Below are positions 26,378-39,138 of a stretch of 64,000 bases of DNA, piece by piece. Location: the NCBI RefSeq assembly GCF_040115645.1, contig NC_089562.1, forward strand, positions 1,426,001 to 1,490,000. Reading direction: 5' to 3'. Source of the DNA: Euwallacea fornicatus. Lineage: Eukaryota; Arthropoda; Insecta; Coleoptera; Curculionidae. The notes below the pieces were generated by a model. It had not been told where the DNA came from. It made no database searches and saw only the letters and a program-made list of their open reading frames with translations. Position numbers and translations under genes: made by a program. Positions within the stretch are counted from its first letter, which is position 1; every line of letters begins with the position of its first letter.

Positions 26378-29300
26378 CTAAACACTTAAGCTCAACATTT
26401 CCTGCAATTAAAACCTAACCCCAAAGTAAATTCCTATGGGAAATCTTGGGAAATCCAACAAGCACCTTAAAGTGCTTAGTTATGTTCGAAAAATCCCTTT
26501 GTAGACGAATTTGCCGGGATGAGAGGGCGAATTTGGCCGAGACATCTTTCAATTGTTTGGCCGAAACGGGGCATGTCATCAAAAGTAGAAAAAGGTGTTA
26601 CGTGGAAGCCATTTTTAAGTCAAATAACATGTAACTTTCTCATTTTGGTGTGTTAAATTATCCACCTTACTTAAGTAGATCTAACACAGTACGAGTATGG
26701 TAAACATTTAATAAATCTCGGGATTAGTATGCAAATTTAGCTTCATTTAAAATGTAATTATTAATACGCTTTTAATATTAAGTAGCTCAGGGGGATACGG
26801 ACGCGTTGCGGTTAATGTGTAATATGGCCGCGGTGAACTTTGCTTAACGTGTCCCTGGATAATTGAGGCTGAAATTAAAATTCCAAAGAATGTTGAGTGC
26901 GTAATAATATTGTCTTAAAAAATTTCACGTATGTTCGGTTGCATAATACAAAACGAAAGCCAAAATATAATACCCGCAAAACAATATGGCAGCAGTAATC
27001 AATCATTTTCTTTGTTCCACGCTCCCAGTTCTATCAAACGTTATTTATATATCCAAACAAACGCCCTTACGAAAAAAACGTGTTCCATAATAGCGTGTAA
27101 TTAAATTACCCGCTCGTAATTTTTTGCCTCTAATTGCTGGAAAGATACGTTTTCGGATCCTGTAGTCTGCTCTTTTTTGATTGATCATTCATAAAATTCG
27201 AACGGAGGGTTGCAACTCAGGGCGACTTAATCCACACCTCGTTCGAAATGACCCCCTTTGCGTCACCTGCAATCCCTAAAATCATCGAGGACTTTGTTTT
27301 GTCTTAGCGTGTGTGATAATAACGGGAATGTCACGTATCTCCCGAGGAGCTGCAGCTTTTGATCCGAACTGATATGAGTGTGACACAATATCTTGTATTG
27401 CCATCGCCATAATGGCGTTATTTCACTTTTACCCCCCGTAATGTTTGTTATCGGAGGGTTATTGCTATTCTTGACGCGCGCTCTCCTCGACGTATTAGTC
27501 GGGTCCTTTATGTTGTATCAAATGAGGAGCGGAGGGTGCTGAGCTAAATTCACTTGGAGTTTTCTGGGGTGAAACTAGAGCTGGGTTGGGATGAGGAATT
27601 CGTCGAATCGATTTTTCATTGCGGCATCGGTCGATTATCAAAATTTCCTCAAAAGTCATTTTGAGTTAACTGTTGGATTCGTTAATTTCTGTTTTTCTTA
27701 CGTTTTAAAGACGGCGACTAACGTGTGGCGAAAATCTTAACAAGGGTTTTCGTTCGAAGCCTCAATAAAGGGTGAATTGTATTCTCTGTTAGTCTTAACT
27801 AAGAATAGTGTACTTTAGCACCGCTCCAACAACCCCTTCTTGTGTGTGAGGCGTTATTCCCAATGGAATGAAAGGAAAAACATTGTGTAGAGAAACAATT
27901 TAGCAATGTATAGTTCAATATCTGTTTCTTTTCGTGTTCGAGATAATTGAGATTTTATATAGGGACAAGACTGGGGTGGGCTAAATAAAGAGTTTATTTT
28001 ATTATAGAAATATTAAATTTATCTCTTTATTTCCGAGACATCGAAGATTGTATTATGATGATTTTATGAGGTGAGAGATTTTTTTTTTTTGTATTTAACG
28101 TCTCGTGTTTACGAATGAGTTATCGTTTCAGAATAATTTAAAAATATTGATTTGATTGATTGCGAAAACACACGATTTTAAGCTCACATTCACACGGAGA
28201 TTTTTTAGAGCATTGAACAAATTTGTCGTTATATTTTTACTATTTTATATATTTAATAACGGCTCATATGGATGTAAAATTATTCCGTATTCAAACTGTG
28301 CAACTTCGGAAGTCCATAGGAAATTATGCGAAAAATGTGACTTCAAAGAAGATTCAATACCTACAACAATAGGAAAAACTAATGTGCAAATTATAAAAAA
28401 TCGTGCATTCAAAACAACTCAAATTTATAACTCAAAAACGGGACTAACTTGGAAATGAAAACTGTACATAATCCGAACTTTTAACGGTTCATATCTCTGA
28501 AAAAAAAGTTATTCAAATGATCGAGCGGGTTTAGCAAGCAGGACCGCTATTGCACTTTGTCATAGCCATTGCATTTCCCTGTAGCGCTGACCTATAACTC
28601 CAAACACACTGCTTGTACAACCCTTATGTTCAAATATTCAAATAAACATTTCGAAATATTTAATCGCTCAGAATATTCACGACAACTGAACGATTTTAAA
28701 CACGTATATTGTAACATTCGAAAAAACATGTAAATTAAGATGTAAAAGGAGGAAAAAATGGTCGATATTTCCATCTATTCGGTGTTATAATTATACATTT
28801 TCCTAATAACTTGATGCTATCCATTTTACGATATTAATGAAAATAAATACGTGCACTTATTAATCCACGTTAATTAAATGGAATTTCGGCAATAAAATTC
28901 GTTCAAACAATCTTTCATAATGAAATATTTCAATTCAGCGCCATCAACGCAATAGCGTGAACACTTTAAATTAAAACTAAATTCCATAGCATGTCAGGTC
29001 TACCAAATATAAATCAAAAACATTTCCACACGCAGTAGTAATTTACTACATATGCATCAAATGAAGTGTTGTTTTTAAAAATGAGCCTGTCAATACAATT
29101 TCAACATTTCCGTTTATCCGACGAATAAAATATTTCCAGTTCCGGTTAAAAAAACAAATAGCTGGCAGTTTTATCGTCCACAACTGGTTTTATTAGGGGG
29201 ATTTATTTACAAATGCATATAAACGACCTATGTCAGCTAATAACTATTGAAATTAGGATTTAAAGTAGCTTTTTCCTCGTTATGGTTTTAATCCCGTTAC

Positions 29301-29629
29301 CATTTCAAATCCAAACATTGCAGGCTAATAGCAGCCCCACAAGGAAAACGTCTTATCTCGAAAGTGCTTTGCAGAAGGACCATTATTGTACAAGAAGTAT
29401 CGTTCTTGCCTCGTCCCTAATAATTAGAGGGAAAATATATAATCTCCTCGCTGCAAATAGAATTTTGAACTGTTCCGGGTCGGGACCAGGTCGGATTCTA
29501 AATTAACCCTCCTCAAGTAAGGAGAATCCCACAATGCGACTAATTCCGAATTAATGGACGTTGTGTTTGTCGTTGCATCTCGAGGGGAGGATTTTTGCTA
29601 TCCGGGAAATTTGTTTAAGATTTACGGGT

Positions 29630-29815
29630 AACGTAAACTTAATTAATGTTAAAATTAATTATTGAAAACGTTGCCTGGACTTGGGAGCTATTGAGCCGAG
29701 GCAAAGGAGGGAAAACTAATCAGAAATTTCAATGGCTTGATAATTAAATTAGTGATTAATTAACGAGGAAACATTAGCAGAACAAACGTAATAATTAATG
29801 GAAATATTGTTTTTT
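29630..29815. promoter_or_regulatory. Dense cluster of homeodomain-core motifs
   Basis: At least six TAATTA/ATTAAT cores occur here (for example AATTAATGTTAAAATTAATT at the left, GATAATTAAATTAGTGATTA in the middle and GTAATAATTAATGG at the right), interrupted by a GC-richer block around 29,670-29,715. Such cores are bound by Antp-class homeodomains. An AT-rich genome produces many by chance, so this is only a candidate. Confidence 0.2.
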
Positions 29816-32299
29816 AGTTTAAGGACCGAGAAACCTTAATATTTTGTGTTTATCGTAAAATTTTTTTACAGTAATTATAATTTTAATTATTCCTGATGTA
29901 AATGGTCGCTGCCTTTTGAGGATGGTTAATATGGTTATTGGTGTTGTTCGATTGCTGCTACCGATGATGCTGTCGATTATCATAATATTTCATATTCCAA
30001 AAGCTACTTTTTTCATACCCATGTTATATGCGTAACACATATAATTTCTCGTTTTCTGCTTAAAATATCGAAATAAATGTTATTAGTTAAAAAATAAATA
30101 GCTGGCAGTCACAGAAAAATGCCTTGTGTGTCTTTACCATTCATGTTTGTTTTGAGGTCAATCATCATTTGTGGGCATAGACCGTTATTCATGGAAGTAT
30201 TTAATCACATTTAAAAACGTTAAAAAACTGACACTGACAAAACTGTACCTAGCAAATCATGTTCTATGAAATGTTGCGTGAAAGAACTCAAAATGTAATT
30301 CACCAATTGATATCCGCAAAATCTTCATGACGAGCAAAATGATTTTCAACGATAAAAGGCAGGCGGAATCCTCTAATTTTTTTGTAATTTTAGAATAAAA
30401 AGGACGATGATTAATGTAATAATTTTCGAATATATTTACTTGCTAAGGACGGGTGTCTTGATTTTGCAAAATTTAGAGTATATTAACTTAGAACAGAATT
30501 ACGTAAAAGAAGAGCTTCTCTGCTCTTCGCACGGCTCATTTACTTCGTCAGCAGACTGGCCTTATGGGTTTTACAGCTTAAAATTACTTTATGAATGCTG
30601 AAATTTGAAATTATTAAATTGACTGAAAACCATCTTCATTAAAACATAAAACTCTGTTGCACTTAATTCGAAATGAAACGGAATGTATTTCCACAGGTTG
30701 AAACATTTTAATGATGTTTCTTATCCTTTGCAAGAAACTCAATATGCCACCATTAGCCCTAATATTCAACACCACCCCTGGATGAAACTATCGAATTCAG
30801 CACTCCAACGAGCCGAAACAAACAGTTCCTGTTAATGGCACCCTAAATTCGCTACTTCTCCCCCATTAATTAACTTGCTAACACCAGAATTTGTTCTCAT
30901 TATCGGATTTTGCAACGAACGTTCTCGCTCTTTTTATTTCCCATTGCGAATGTACATTACCTAGATGTCGCTGTTGTTTTTTTGCACCGCCGCCCCGTTC
31001 CGCCGCAGTTTCATTTGCTTGGGCTTCGCGAAAAATTATGGCTACTCTGGGATTTTTTTTGTAGTAAGAATTTATGACATGTTTGGTTGAGATTGTCCCG
31101 AAAACGTATCACGTAGAGGCTGTCATTAATGAGAATATATGAACAAAAGGACGAACGATACAAAGAAGGTAGAACGGCCAGGGGGCAGATTTATCTCCCC
31201 TTCTTCTTAACCTTGTTAAAAGAAACATAAAGGATGTTGTAAGACGGACTACTCGCACTTACTGCACCCTCCAAAATCCTGAATAATATTTTATAGCTGC
31301 GCCCTTGTAAAGGGGCACTAAATTTCGCTTCCCATCTTCTCTTAATTGAATTCATTCCTTTTCGAAATTATCACCAAATTTGCATTGCAAGAGAAAACAT
31401 TTACTATAATAAATGAAGAGATTTAAGTGCATTATCGTTATAAAAACGAATCAAGTTTTTTCTTCTGTTTACACTTGGATTTACAGCGTTTTCCAAAGAT
31501 TAATGCTTCTGTTATTGACTCGCATTAGTCTACGTGAGGAAATTGCTTTTCCCACTTTTATACGTTACACGTCGACATTGAGGCGTCATGATGCAGTTTA
31601 GAGCAAAAAACAATGAACTTGTGGTGGAGAAAATTGCAAGAAATATTAATTGTCCTCCGAGGATTTCCAATATCCTTAAGTACGATATCGAAACTCAGCA
31701 AACCCAATTTTAGGGCCTAAGGACGGCCATAAAGGCCTTTAGTTAGTGTATCTGGTTATCAGTTGCTTTACGACTCACCCTGAATTCGGGACTAGGACGT
31801 CTCATTTTGTAAAAAGTCTAAAGTAAATAAAATACACAGAAAAAAAGAGATATACATGCTACTGCGAACATGGCTTGTTCCTTAAATAAAGATTGGAGGC
31901 GTTTAAGGATGGCTACCAATATATGCTACAAAAAAATTGTAAAAACACAGAGCGGCGGAAACTTCGTTATTGAGGTAGAAACTGTTTTCTTAAATTATTG
32001 AAGTGTTGACGTGTGTAGTTTATACTTGAACAATAATTTCACAAGTTAAACAGTAAATTTCCCAGCGTATTCTCCTGTTAAAGATTTATTGTCCAAAATT
32101 ACACTTCTAATTTTTTGCAGGATCTGCCCCATCACTCTGTCCAAATCTCATAACGCCGCAGGCCAGAACAAAACCGCGTTAATCTCGACGCCAGTCAAAG
32201 TCCGTTCCGTGCCAAAATTAATTCATCAACATTATTAATGGTCGAAAATGCGTAAGTTTCAAAGATATTAATACTCAACATTCACTAGAGTGTAGAAAT

Positions 32300-32820
32300 A
32301 GATCTGCATTCGACTCAGAGCTCATCTGAACGATTAATTTGAGGTATTTTTCAGACATAAGCCATGGATTCACGAGATATCGACGCTGGAAGATTCGAAA
32401 GGGGCAAAAAATTGGGACATTTTCTACAGGCTGATTTTCGAGAAACCTGGATACTTTAATTGGATCACATAAATCAGCAATATAAAGCTCAACGAGATGA
32501 TCAATTTGAAGTATTTCTTTAAAGCATTTGCTCTCCGAATCTCTGAGATACTTTAGTTTAGGTTCTGAAACTTTAGAAATGCAGTTTCAGCTTTTTCCTT
32601 TCAACTACTTTTAGTGTTCCAAAAATGGGTACTACAATTATCCGGTATCTCAGAAATTAAAAGAAACCACTAAACCTGACTATAGAACTGACTTTCACAA
32701 GCTTATAAATTCATTGAAACGATTACTTAGTACTATTCTTTGACGCAAAATGTTTCTGCGGATCTCCAAGATATCGGCGCTTAAAAATTGAAAAGAGGCC
32801 AAAAGTACAGGGTGATTCTC
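32300..32820. repeat. Diverged tandem repeat ending at a CAGGGTG motif
   Basis: Three related units lie in a row, each with an AGCTCA..GA.GAT.AATTTGAAGTATTT-like start and a CTC..AGATATC..CGCT..AA.ATT end: about 32,318-32,400, 32,487-32,560 and 32,695-32,800. The last runs into GGCCAAAAGTACAGGGTG, the kind of end seen on the mariner-type elements of this window. A further diverged copy of the same core lies at about 45,205-45,285. These look like arms of an old terminal-repeat element family. Confidence 0.45.
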
Positions 32821-34099
32821 ACTAGTAATTATTGGATTATCTACTTTATTTTAAAATGTTACAAAAAGCAAAATAAGCGTTTTGTAGTATTTGTATGGGC
32901 TATCCCAAAATATATACCAAAATAACAAGTACTTAAAGTCACCAATGATTTAAAATAAATAAAAAATTCTAAGTATTTTTCATTACGAGAAAAAATACAC
33001 TATTCTCTGTAAAAAACAGACTAAAGACAAATGTTTCATATGTAAAACAAAATACAAATCTTTCACATGTAAATATTTAGGTAACTTTCTATAAATTCGA
33101 ATCATACCGATACATAATAAATACTTTCAATTTAACTAAACGAAAACCTATTCTATATGCCTAATTTATCTCAGCAAATGCATTAAGTTTTTAAAATAAA
33201 ACTTATTTTAGGAACTATTTCGAATTTTTTTATTTATTCATGCATTCGGTGATTATCATTCATAATAGGAACTTAAAAACTATTTATAGTAGTAGTAAAT
33301 AAATAATAATACACACCACTACAATAAACACCCTTTATTGATATTAGTTAATTTTTAAAGTGAAATTTTCGAATCCATTAAAGGAGAATTAGAAATTAAC
33401 TGATTCTAAAGAAATTCCTGCAACATGTTTACCATTTTATGAACGAAGGGAAATGAAGAGAAAAGTTAATTAGTAATTAGCTCCATTAAATCCATTAAAG
33501 ATATATCGGAACAAAAGGATTCATATAGCATTTACTTCATATACATTTACTCAAAAAATATTGTCTACAAAATTGAAGAACTTCTTATTGATAGAAACAA
33601 GTTTCTCTATTTAGAATAAAGTGAATGTGCATTAGAATTATTCATCAATGACCATTCCTAACAACCCTAATGACCGACGCGGGCAAATTTCTCGATGGTC
33701 GAGCACGTTTCCCACAATTTTAAATTAAATATGAATTGCGAAAGTTCGAGAAGTTTTATTCGCAAAATTCGATCGAGAGTTTTCTCGAAACTCGCGTCCA
33801 ATAAAGCGAGCCGTCAAGTCGTTGCGGTAAAACACAAACGCAATTACGTTCGTTTAGTTTTGCCATGTCGGTCGGTTTCAGAACGAATTCCACTGTCAGA
33901 CACGCCATTTTAGAAAATTCGATCTCCGTTTTCCAGACCACATTGCATGCATTTTAATTGTTTATTTAATATTAGGTATGTCGAACTCTACCTGTATTAC
34001 CCCCTAAGTTAGCTCTGAAGAGTCCATCATATAATTTATTGAAAATAAGTTCAAGGAGAGATTAGTAAAAATAACTACACAGGATCGATGGGTAATAAT
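32821..34099. other. No gene recognised
   Basis: 32,830-33,600 is strongly AT-rich. About 33,660-33,950 is GC-richer with several TCGA-centred words and an uninterrupted 72-codon plus-strand frame that I cannot assign. Confidence 0.35.
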
Positions 34100-34450
34100 G
34101 GAAACTACAAAGATTTTCCATCAACGCATCGAGAGTCTACAAATCGAAAAAATCTTACAAACAAAAAAAAATTTACTTGTTTGAAGTTCAAGGAATATCT
34201 GCAAATTCGTTAATACATGAAAAGAGTTTGTAAATTCCAGTTTTGTTTTAGGAGTGATGAATTGTATAAAAATTTCAATCTTCCTTCATCAATTCATCAA
34301 AAATTCTTCAAATCAGGAAATATTATTAAAATTTTCAAATATTAAAGTCGCTTTAAATTCAATAACTTGAAATTATCTCCATCAACGTCTATAGAAACTT
34401 CAAAGATTTTTCATCCAGTCGTTCAGAGTATTTCAAATCAAAAATAACCC
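34100..34450. repeat. Short diverged direct repeat
   Basis: GAAACTACAAAGATTTTCCA and onward (34,101-34,156) is repeated with changes at 34,394-34,450 (GAAACTTCAAAGATTTTTCA). A weaker third copy lies at about 34,262-34,318. The units share TCAACG/CATC and a trailing CAAATC.AAAA block. Confidence 0.5.
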
Positions 34451-37400
34451 GTGTTCAATTGATCAGCTAATGGCGAATAGATGAGACTGAGAAGTGGCCA
34501 TAGGGACCTCATGTAAGTCTGTTCCGAGATTTTGCTCCAGATAGATCTAGATGTGCCCTTAAATAAATGTTTCCTTTCCATTAAATTTTACACACCAATT
34601 TAAAAACTGACAATAACATTGCAAAGGCTTAGGAACATCGATTCCTTCTTTTTCAGTTTCATTGTTTAATCTAATATATTGCAAAAAGAATTTTCTAATC
34701 GAAAATATATTAGGCCGATGAAGGGGCGGAGTTTTCAAATCAATATTTTATAAGTAGAAATTCACTCAAATTACATCTGTCAAATAATAACATGATTTAA
34801 TTATTTTTACGAAATAATGTAAGATTTAAAAACATTTAGGAAACGAATGCATATTGCATATTTGAAGATATTTCCAGCATCTTTTTCTAATTAAAGGAAA
34901 TATTTTTTCTGAATTCTTGCAAAGTGTACCTTCCATATTGATTTTCCGAATAAAAACTGGGTTGACCAGAATTTCTATGCGGGCAGTGAGTGATAAACGA
35001 AGCTGAATAATGTCGGGTTGCTCCGGCGAAGCGGGGCCGAAATTTATTTCGGAAATTTGGCGCTTTCTCAGTCGTTATGTGTGCTACATTCATTAAATCG
35101 GCCCGACATAAATTGTCCTCTTTTTCTACACTAAAAGGAAAAATGAGACATCTTTATCTCGCTTGGAAACCCTCAGGGAAATAACTCGATTAAACTTTAA
35201 GTTATCAGAGAAACTAATCCTTTAACGCATATTAATTCGATATTTCAACCCTCGACAAAATCCAAAGGTAATTCCTGCGAAACCACATGCCACTCACTCT
35301 CAAAGTTTCTGCGATATTATTTGGAATAAATTAGGAATGTTCAAACTTCTCCCCAAACAACGTATTAGGGATTGGAGCATACTGGATGCTAGAAATTTGT
35401 GATGCATGTGAGCGTTTTCGGCCTGAGCCAGTTAATATTCGGACCATAATAATTTCTGGAATTTTGCCTCTCCAGTTAAAGCATGTCCGCATTTTAGCAC
35501 AATTTTAGTTAATTAATAATAATCTTTGGCTCTTCGTTATGACTACTGGCAAGTAACGCATTTTAACGTAAACCAAACATCAGCCAAAGTTTACGAACTC
35601 TTTTGGATATATTTGAACATCGTTATGGCAGGAATTTAATCGTAAAGTACAGGTGAATATTTTACGATAATTTCGCGCCTGAGCTGTTAAATATTCATGT
35701 CATTAGAAATCGGGGAATTTGGTGGTGTACTTTCGATATGCAGGTGCTAGAACTGAACATGTGATGGTAAAATAGACAGCGAGTAAGTTAATTCTATTGA
35801 ATGATTTATAGTTATTTAACCTAGTTAAATTAGCATGAGCTACTAATGTATGTGCTCCACAAACAGAAAAAAATATAATGGCGTACGCTACTGATTCGAT
35901 GTTGAAACATAATTTCTAATTCGCTTCATAATCTACCAAATTAATGCTTAAATTGAAGTAAAAACAGAAGGGCAACAATTCAAATATGCCAACAATCTTA
36001 GGCATTAGCTATTATTGAACATACATTCAGAGCTTCTTTGAAGATCAATTTAGTTCCCTTTAAATGAAAGTTGGAGGTCAGTGACTTAAAGCCAAATTGT
36101 TGCTTTAAGAACATTTGCCTGATTGGCAAAGAAAAACTAAAAAACGTCCATATACATGAGAAATATCGTTCGAAAGAACGTTCGCCATTTAATTCACGAA
36201 TGTGCACTCTGATGGCGCAAGATGAAGAAACGGTAAATAATTTTTGTGAACCGCAAAATTCACTTAAGAAACAAAAACTGAGTTCAACAACATTATTACA
36301 AAATTCACACTTTACTGACACAAAATGGTATTAAGTGAGTGCGCTTTTCAGTCGAGAAAATGTTCCACTTTGGATTTTATCCAATGCTGTTCGTCTTAAC
36401 GTCTGTATATTGTTAAAAACAAATCATTTCGTGCCAGATTTTTAGTTCTTTTTTACCTAACGCAAAGAGTTTCTTTTGAATCCCCTATTGAACTCTCATT
36501 GTGTTGCTTAAATTGTGTATGTCAATGATCTGTTTCCAAAAGAATTTACTTCGCTACAGCCTCCACTATTCGGTCCACCAATATGCACTGCGATTACGCA
36601 AGGTAAACGAAATGTAAATATTCCTCTGACCTAGATTTTAATACTGTGTAATTTAATAGTTGAATATGTATTTTGAATTTAGTTATGTGATAAAAAAAAA
36701 GCTGAATAAAATAAAAATAACATACTGCTCTTCAACTAATGTCGTACACTGCGTATAAAGCAAAAACAAACATCATAAAGACACTTCAATAAAAACTCAC
36801 CTCATTTATCTCTCCAATAAACCCCCCCGAACGTACTCAATCATTCCCTTCCATCGCATTCTTTTTGCAATCCAGATAGCTGATTCTTATCCGTCAGCCA
36901 AAATAAACCTCGAAACTTGAGTTATAAAATAGGAGGACAACCGTGTTAACCACGCTCAAGTAAACTTCGACATTTAACATTGACGTGAAATAGAGGCTTA
37001 ACGAAAAGATTGATTAATGTATTATGGATGGCAAGTAATTAAAGTTTTGCTAATTTCGCTCCAGCGGTAATGAATGGTCTCAAAGAGGCAACCATGTGGC
37101 TCTGCGAGTAGTATTAGGAAAGTTTAAAGAAACTCTCGCAAAGTTGGGAGTTTTCAAGAAGTTTGCATGTTTTTAGGGGCCGTTCTAATTGTTTAATTGA
37201 GATGCGCTCCTCAATGAGGTGTTTGTTTAATGTAATTTGTCAAACTTTTCATAGATGAAAATGACATTGTTTTTGTTACAAAACTTCTCGTTATAGGACT
37301 CACTCGGCTCTGAAATATTAGGATCATGTATACAAGTTTACGAAAATAAAGATGGAGTAGAAAATTACCTCCAGTCTCGAGTTTTATACAGTCGCGTGTG

Positions 37401-38889
37401 ACACGTCTTTTGGGACGCTCGTAAAATTGGTGTCCTATATTTTACGTGAGAGGTGACAGGGATTAAAGCACCTGTAAATTTTATCCCCAATAGTGACGTG
37501 TCAACCTAAGCTGCCGAGGAGAGGCTCTAAATTTCTACTCTAAGATTTCTTTCAAAAAGTGGATTTTATATATTAACGCAAACATTACATTCAATGACCC
37601 TTTTAACCTGTAAATTCGTCTTCCTTAGACGCTCGCATAGTTTCAGTGTCAGTGACAAATGAAGGCTGAAGCAGTCGCGCAGACCTTAAATTTATTTCTG
37701 ACGCCATGGTCATTATATTTACCAAACATGTATTAAAACTAACGTAATGTATAAATTGCATTCCTGTCCCGAAATTACCATATCGCATACGCTATTCCAA
37801 CTTATTAAAAATGTTGAGTCGTTCAGATAACGGAGAATTACTAAAACCAACATCAGACACACAATGAGGACAAACGAGGGAGGTTAGAAAATCGGCAAAT
37901 GTCCAATTGCATTATAGCGTTTTCCACTGTCCACGTCAGGGCAATGTAAAAACCCCTATATGTACCAATTTGCGCTTTGAAACGGCGTAGTTACCCCCGT
38001 ACAGTCCATTTGATTTTAAAATTGACATGTCCGTTTTGCTGTACTCTAAAAATCACACAAAAGTCATATAGATAGTAATTTCTTCCCACGCTGCCCTGTA
38101 TATAGCTACTTAAAATTATACAAACTATATAGGGTTAATTCAAATTCAAAGAAAGTCTTGCAAGAATGCATCAGGTCACTCGTCCCTTTCCTCTGAGGTG
38201 CAGATATTTTTTAACATTTTCACAATAATTACGTTTTGCCCGAACTCAGTTCAGACTTTTGGGAAAATTCCTAATTTCTTTAACAAGAATGGCTGAAAGG
38301 CGTATCATAAAATCGGGTAGAGTTCTCGACTTGATTCAAGGACCCAGGCTGTATAGTTTATTGCTCACACTTAAGGAACCCAGAATCTTCCCAAATACTC
38401 GACTCCAATGGGATATAAGTGAGAGCCAACATCTGGTGGTTGCAACCAATTAAAATAAATGACCAGATGTCAGCAACCAAGGGTCTACAAGGGCAAGGAC
38501 CATTAAGCCATAAAACTTGGGTTATCTTTGCGTTACGCCCGACTTTAGAACGGGGAATTCCAAGCCCTGACTGAGGGTGGAACGAAAAAAACAGATTTTT
38601 TGGGAAGAAAAAGGAGAGACCGATCAGTTCCTCAAGACCAACCAACCGTAGCAGTTCGCAAGATAACCCACTCACAAAACTTTCGTACTTTTCAAATTCA
38701 CAGCAACTTGACTTCTCAAAAAATTTGGTGCTGCAACAACCAGAAGGGAGGTACTCGCAAAACGGTGATCATACTTGCACGGATTGCACAAATAAATTAA
38801 TTTAAGACTTCAGTTGTAAATAAATCGATTAAAGGTTACTTCTCAAGTCTGTTAAGTTCAGTTTCTGTCGGTCTGACAAGAAACGAGAG
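34451..38889. other. Mostly non-coding; one possible first exon
   Basis: No established gene. About 34,960-35,110 is a GC-rich island in AT-rich surroundings. On the minus strand, 37,707-37,608 is an ATG-led open block of 33 codons plus one base, ending ACAG then GTTAAA; it could be a first coding exon, but no partner exon or homologue is known to me. 38,260-38,880 may be part of the LTR-like structure annotated next. Confidence 0.25.
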
Positions 38890-39138
38890 TGGTCCTTCGA
38901 ATACTTCAAAATCCCAGGAACCAGCCGCGGAAGCAGAACCCACTAATTGGCATCAATGTCCAAGGGATTTCCATTATCTATTGTGACACTTTTAATTTTT
39001 TTTTTATTTCGTCATTGGACGGAGCAAGTTTGCGTTCGCTTGCTGTCTCACCCCAGACACAAGGGGGGCACAGTTGGTTGGTAGTGCCGAGATGAACTGT
39101 GTTTCTTTTGTGTAGATTTTATGTTCTTCGAAGGACCA
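38890..39138. mobile_element. Possible pair of inverted LTR-retrotransposon ends
   Basis: TGGTCCTTCGAA occurs at 38,890-38,901 and its exact reverse complement at 39,127-39,138. A sequence starting TGG just inside an LTR is how primer-binding sites look. The outer minus-strand sequence (39,139 to about 39,450) contains a polyadenylation-like AATAAA, consistent with an LTR. The inner plus-strand sequence after 38,901 has a coding-like frame (SKSQEPAAEAEPTNWHQ) as expected at the start of gag. I read this as two truncated LTR-element ends placed head to head, but I could not define LTR boundaries. Confidence 0.3.

Larger units (their letters stand above)
20132..32299. other. Gene desert segment with possible regulatory islands
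   Basis: No complete gene is recognised. GC-richer or motif-rich blocks that stand out from the AT-rich background are about 20,630-20,790, 24,590-24,760, 26,770-26,860, 27,130-27,580, 29,540-29,830 and 30,900-31,060. The block at 29,630-29,810 is dense in TAATTAAT/ATTAATTA cores. An open frame of about 121 codons without ATG spans 23,734-24,099 (plus) and matches nothing I know. A weak exon candidate is at 26,322-26,377 (minus). About 23,400-23,620 has the texture of old transposon DNA. Confidence 0.3.

Noticed and set aside
28156..28458. 100-codon plus-strand frame with a hydrophobic stretch and several Cys
   Set aside because: It starts with TTG, has no ATG in a sensible place, no splice context and no recognisable domain. 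The hydrophobic run reflects AT-rich codons.
36799..36890. Acceptor-donor pair on the minus strand ending in GTGAGT
   Set aside because: The only long open frame ends in TAA just before the donor, and no partner exon is visible.
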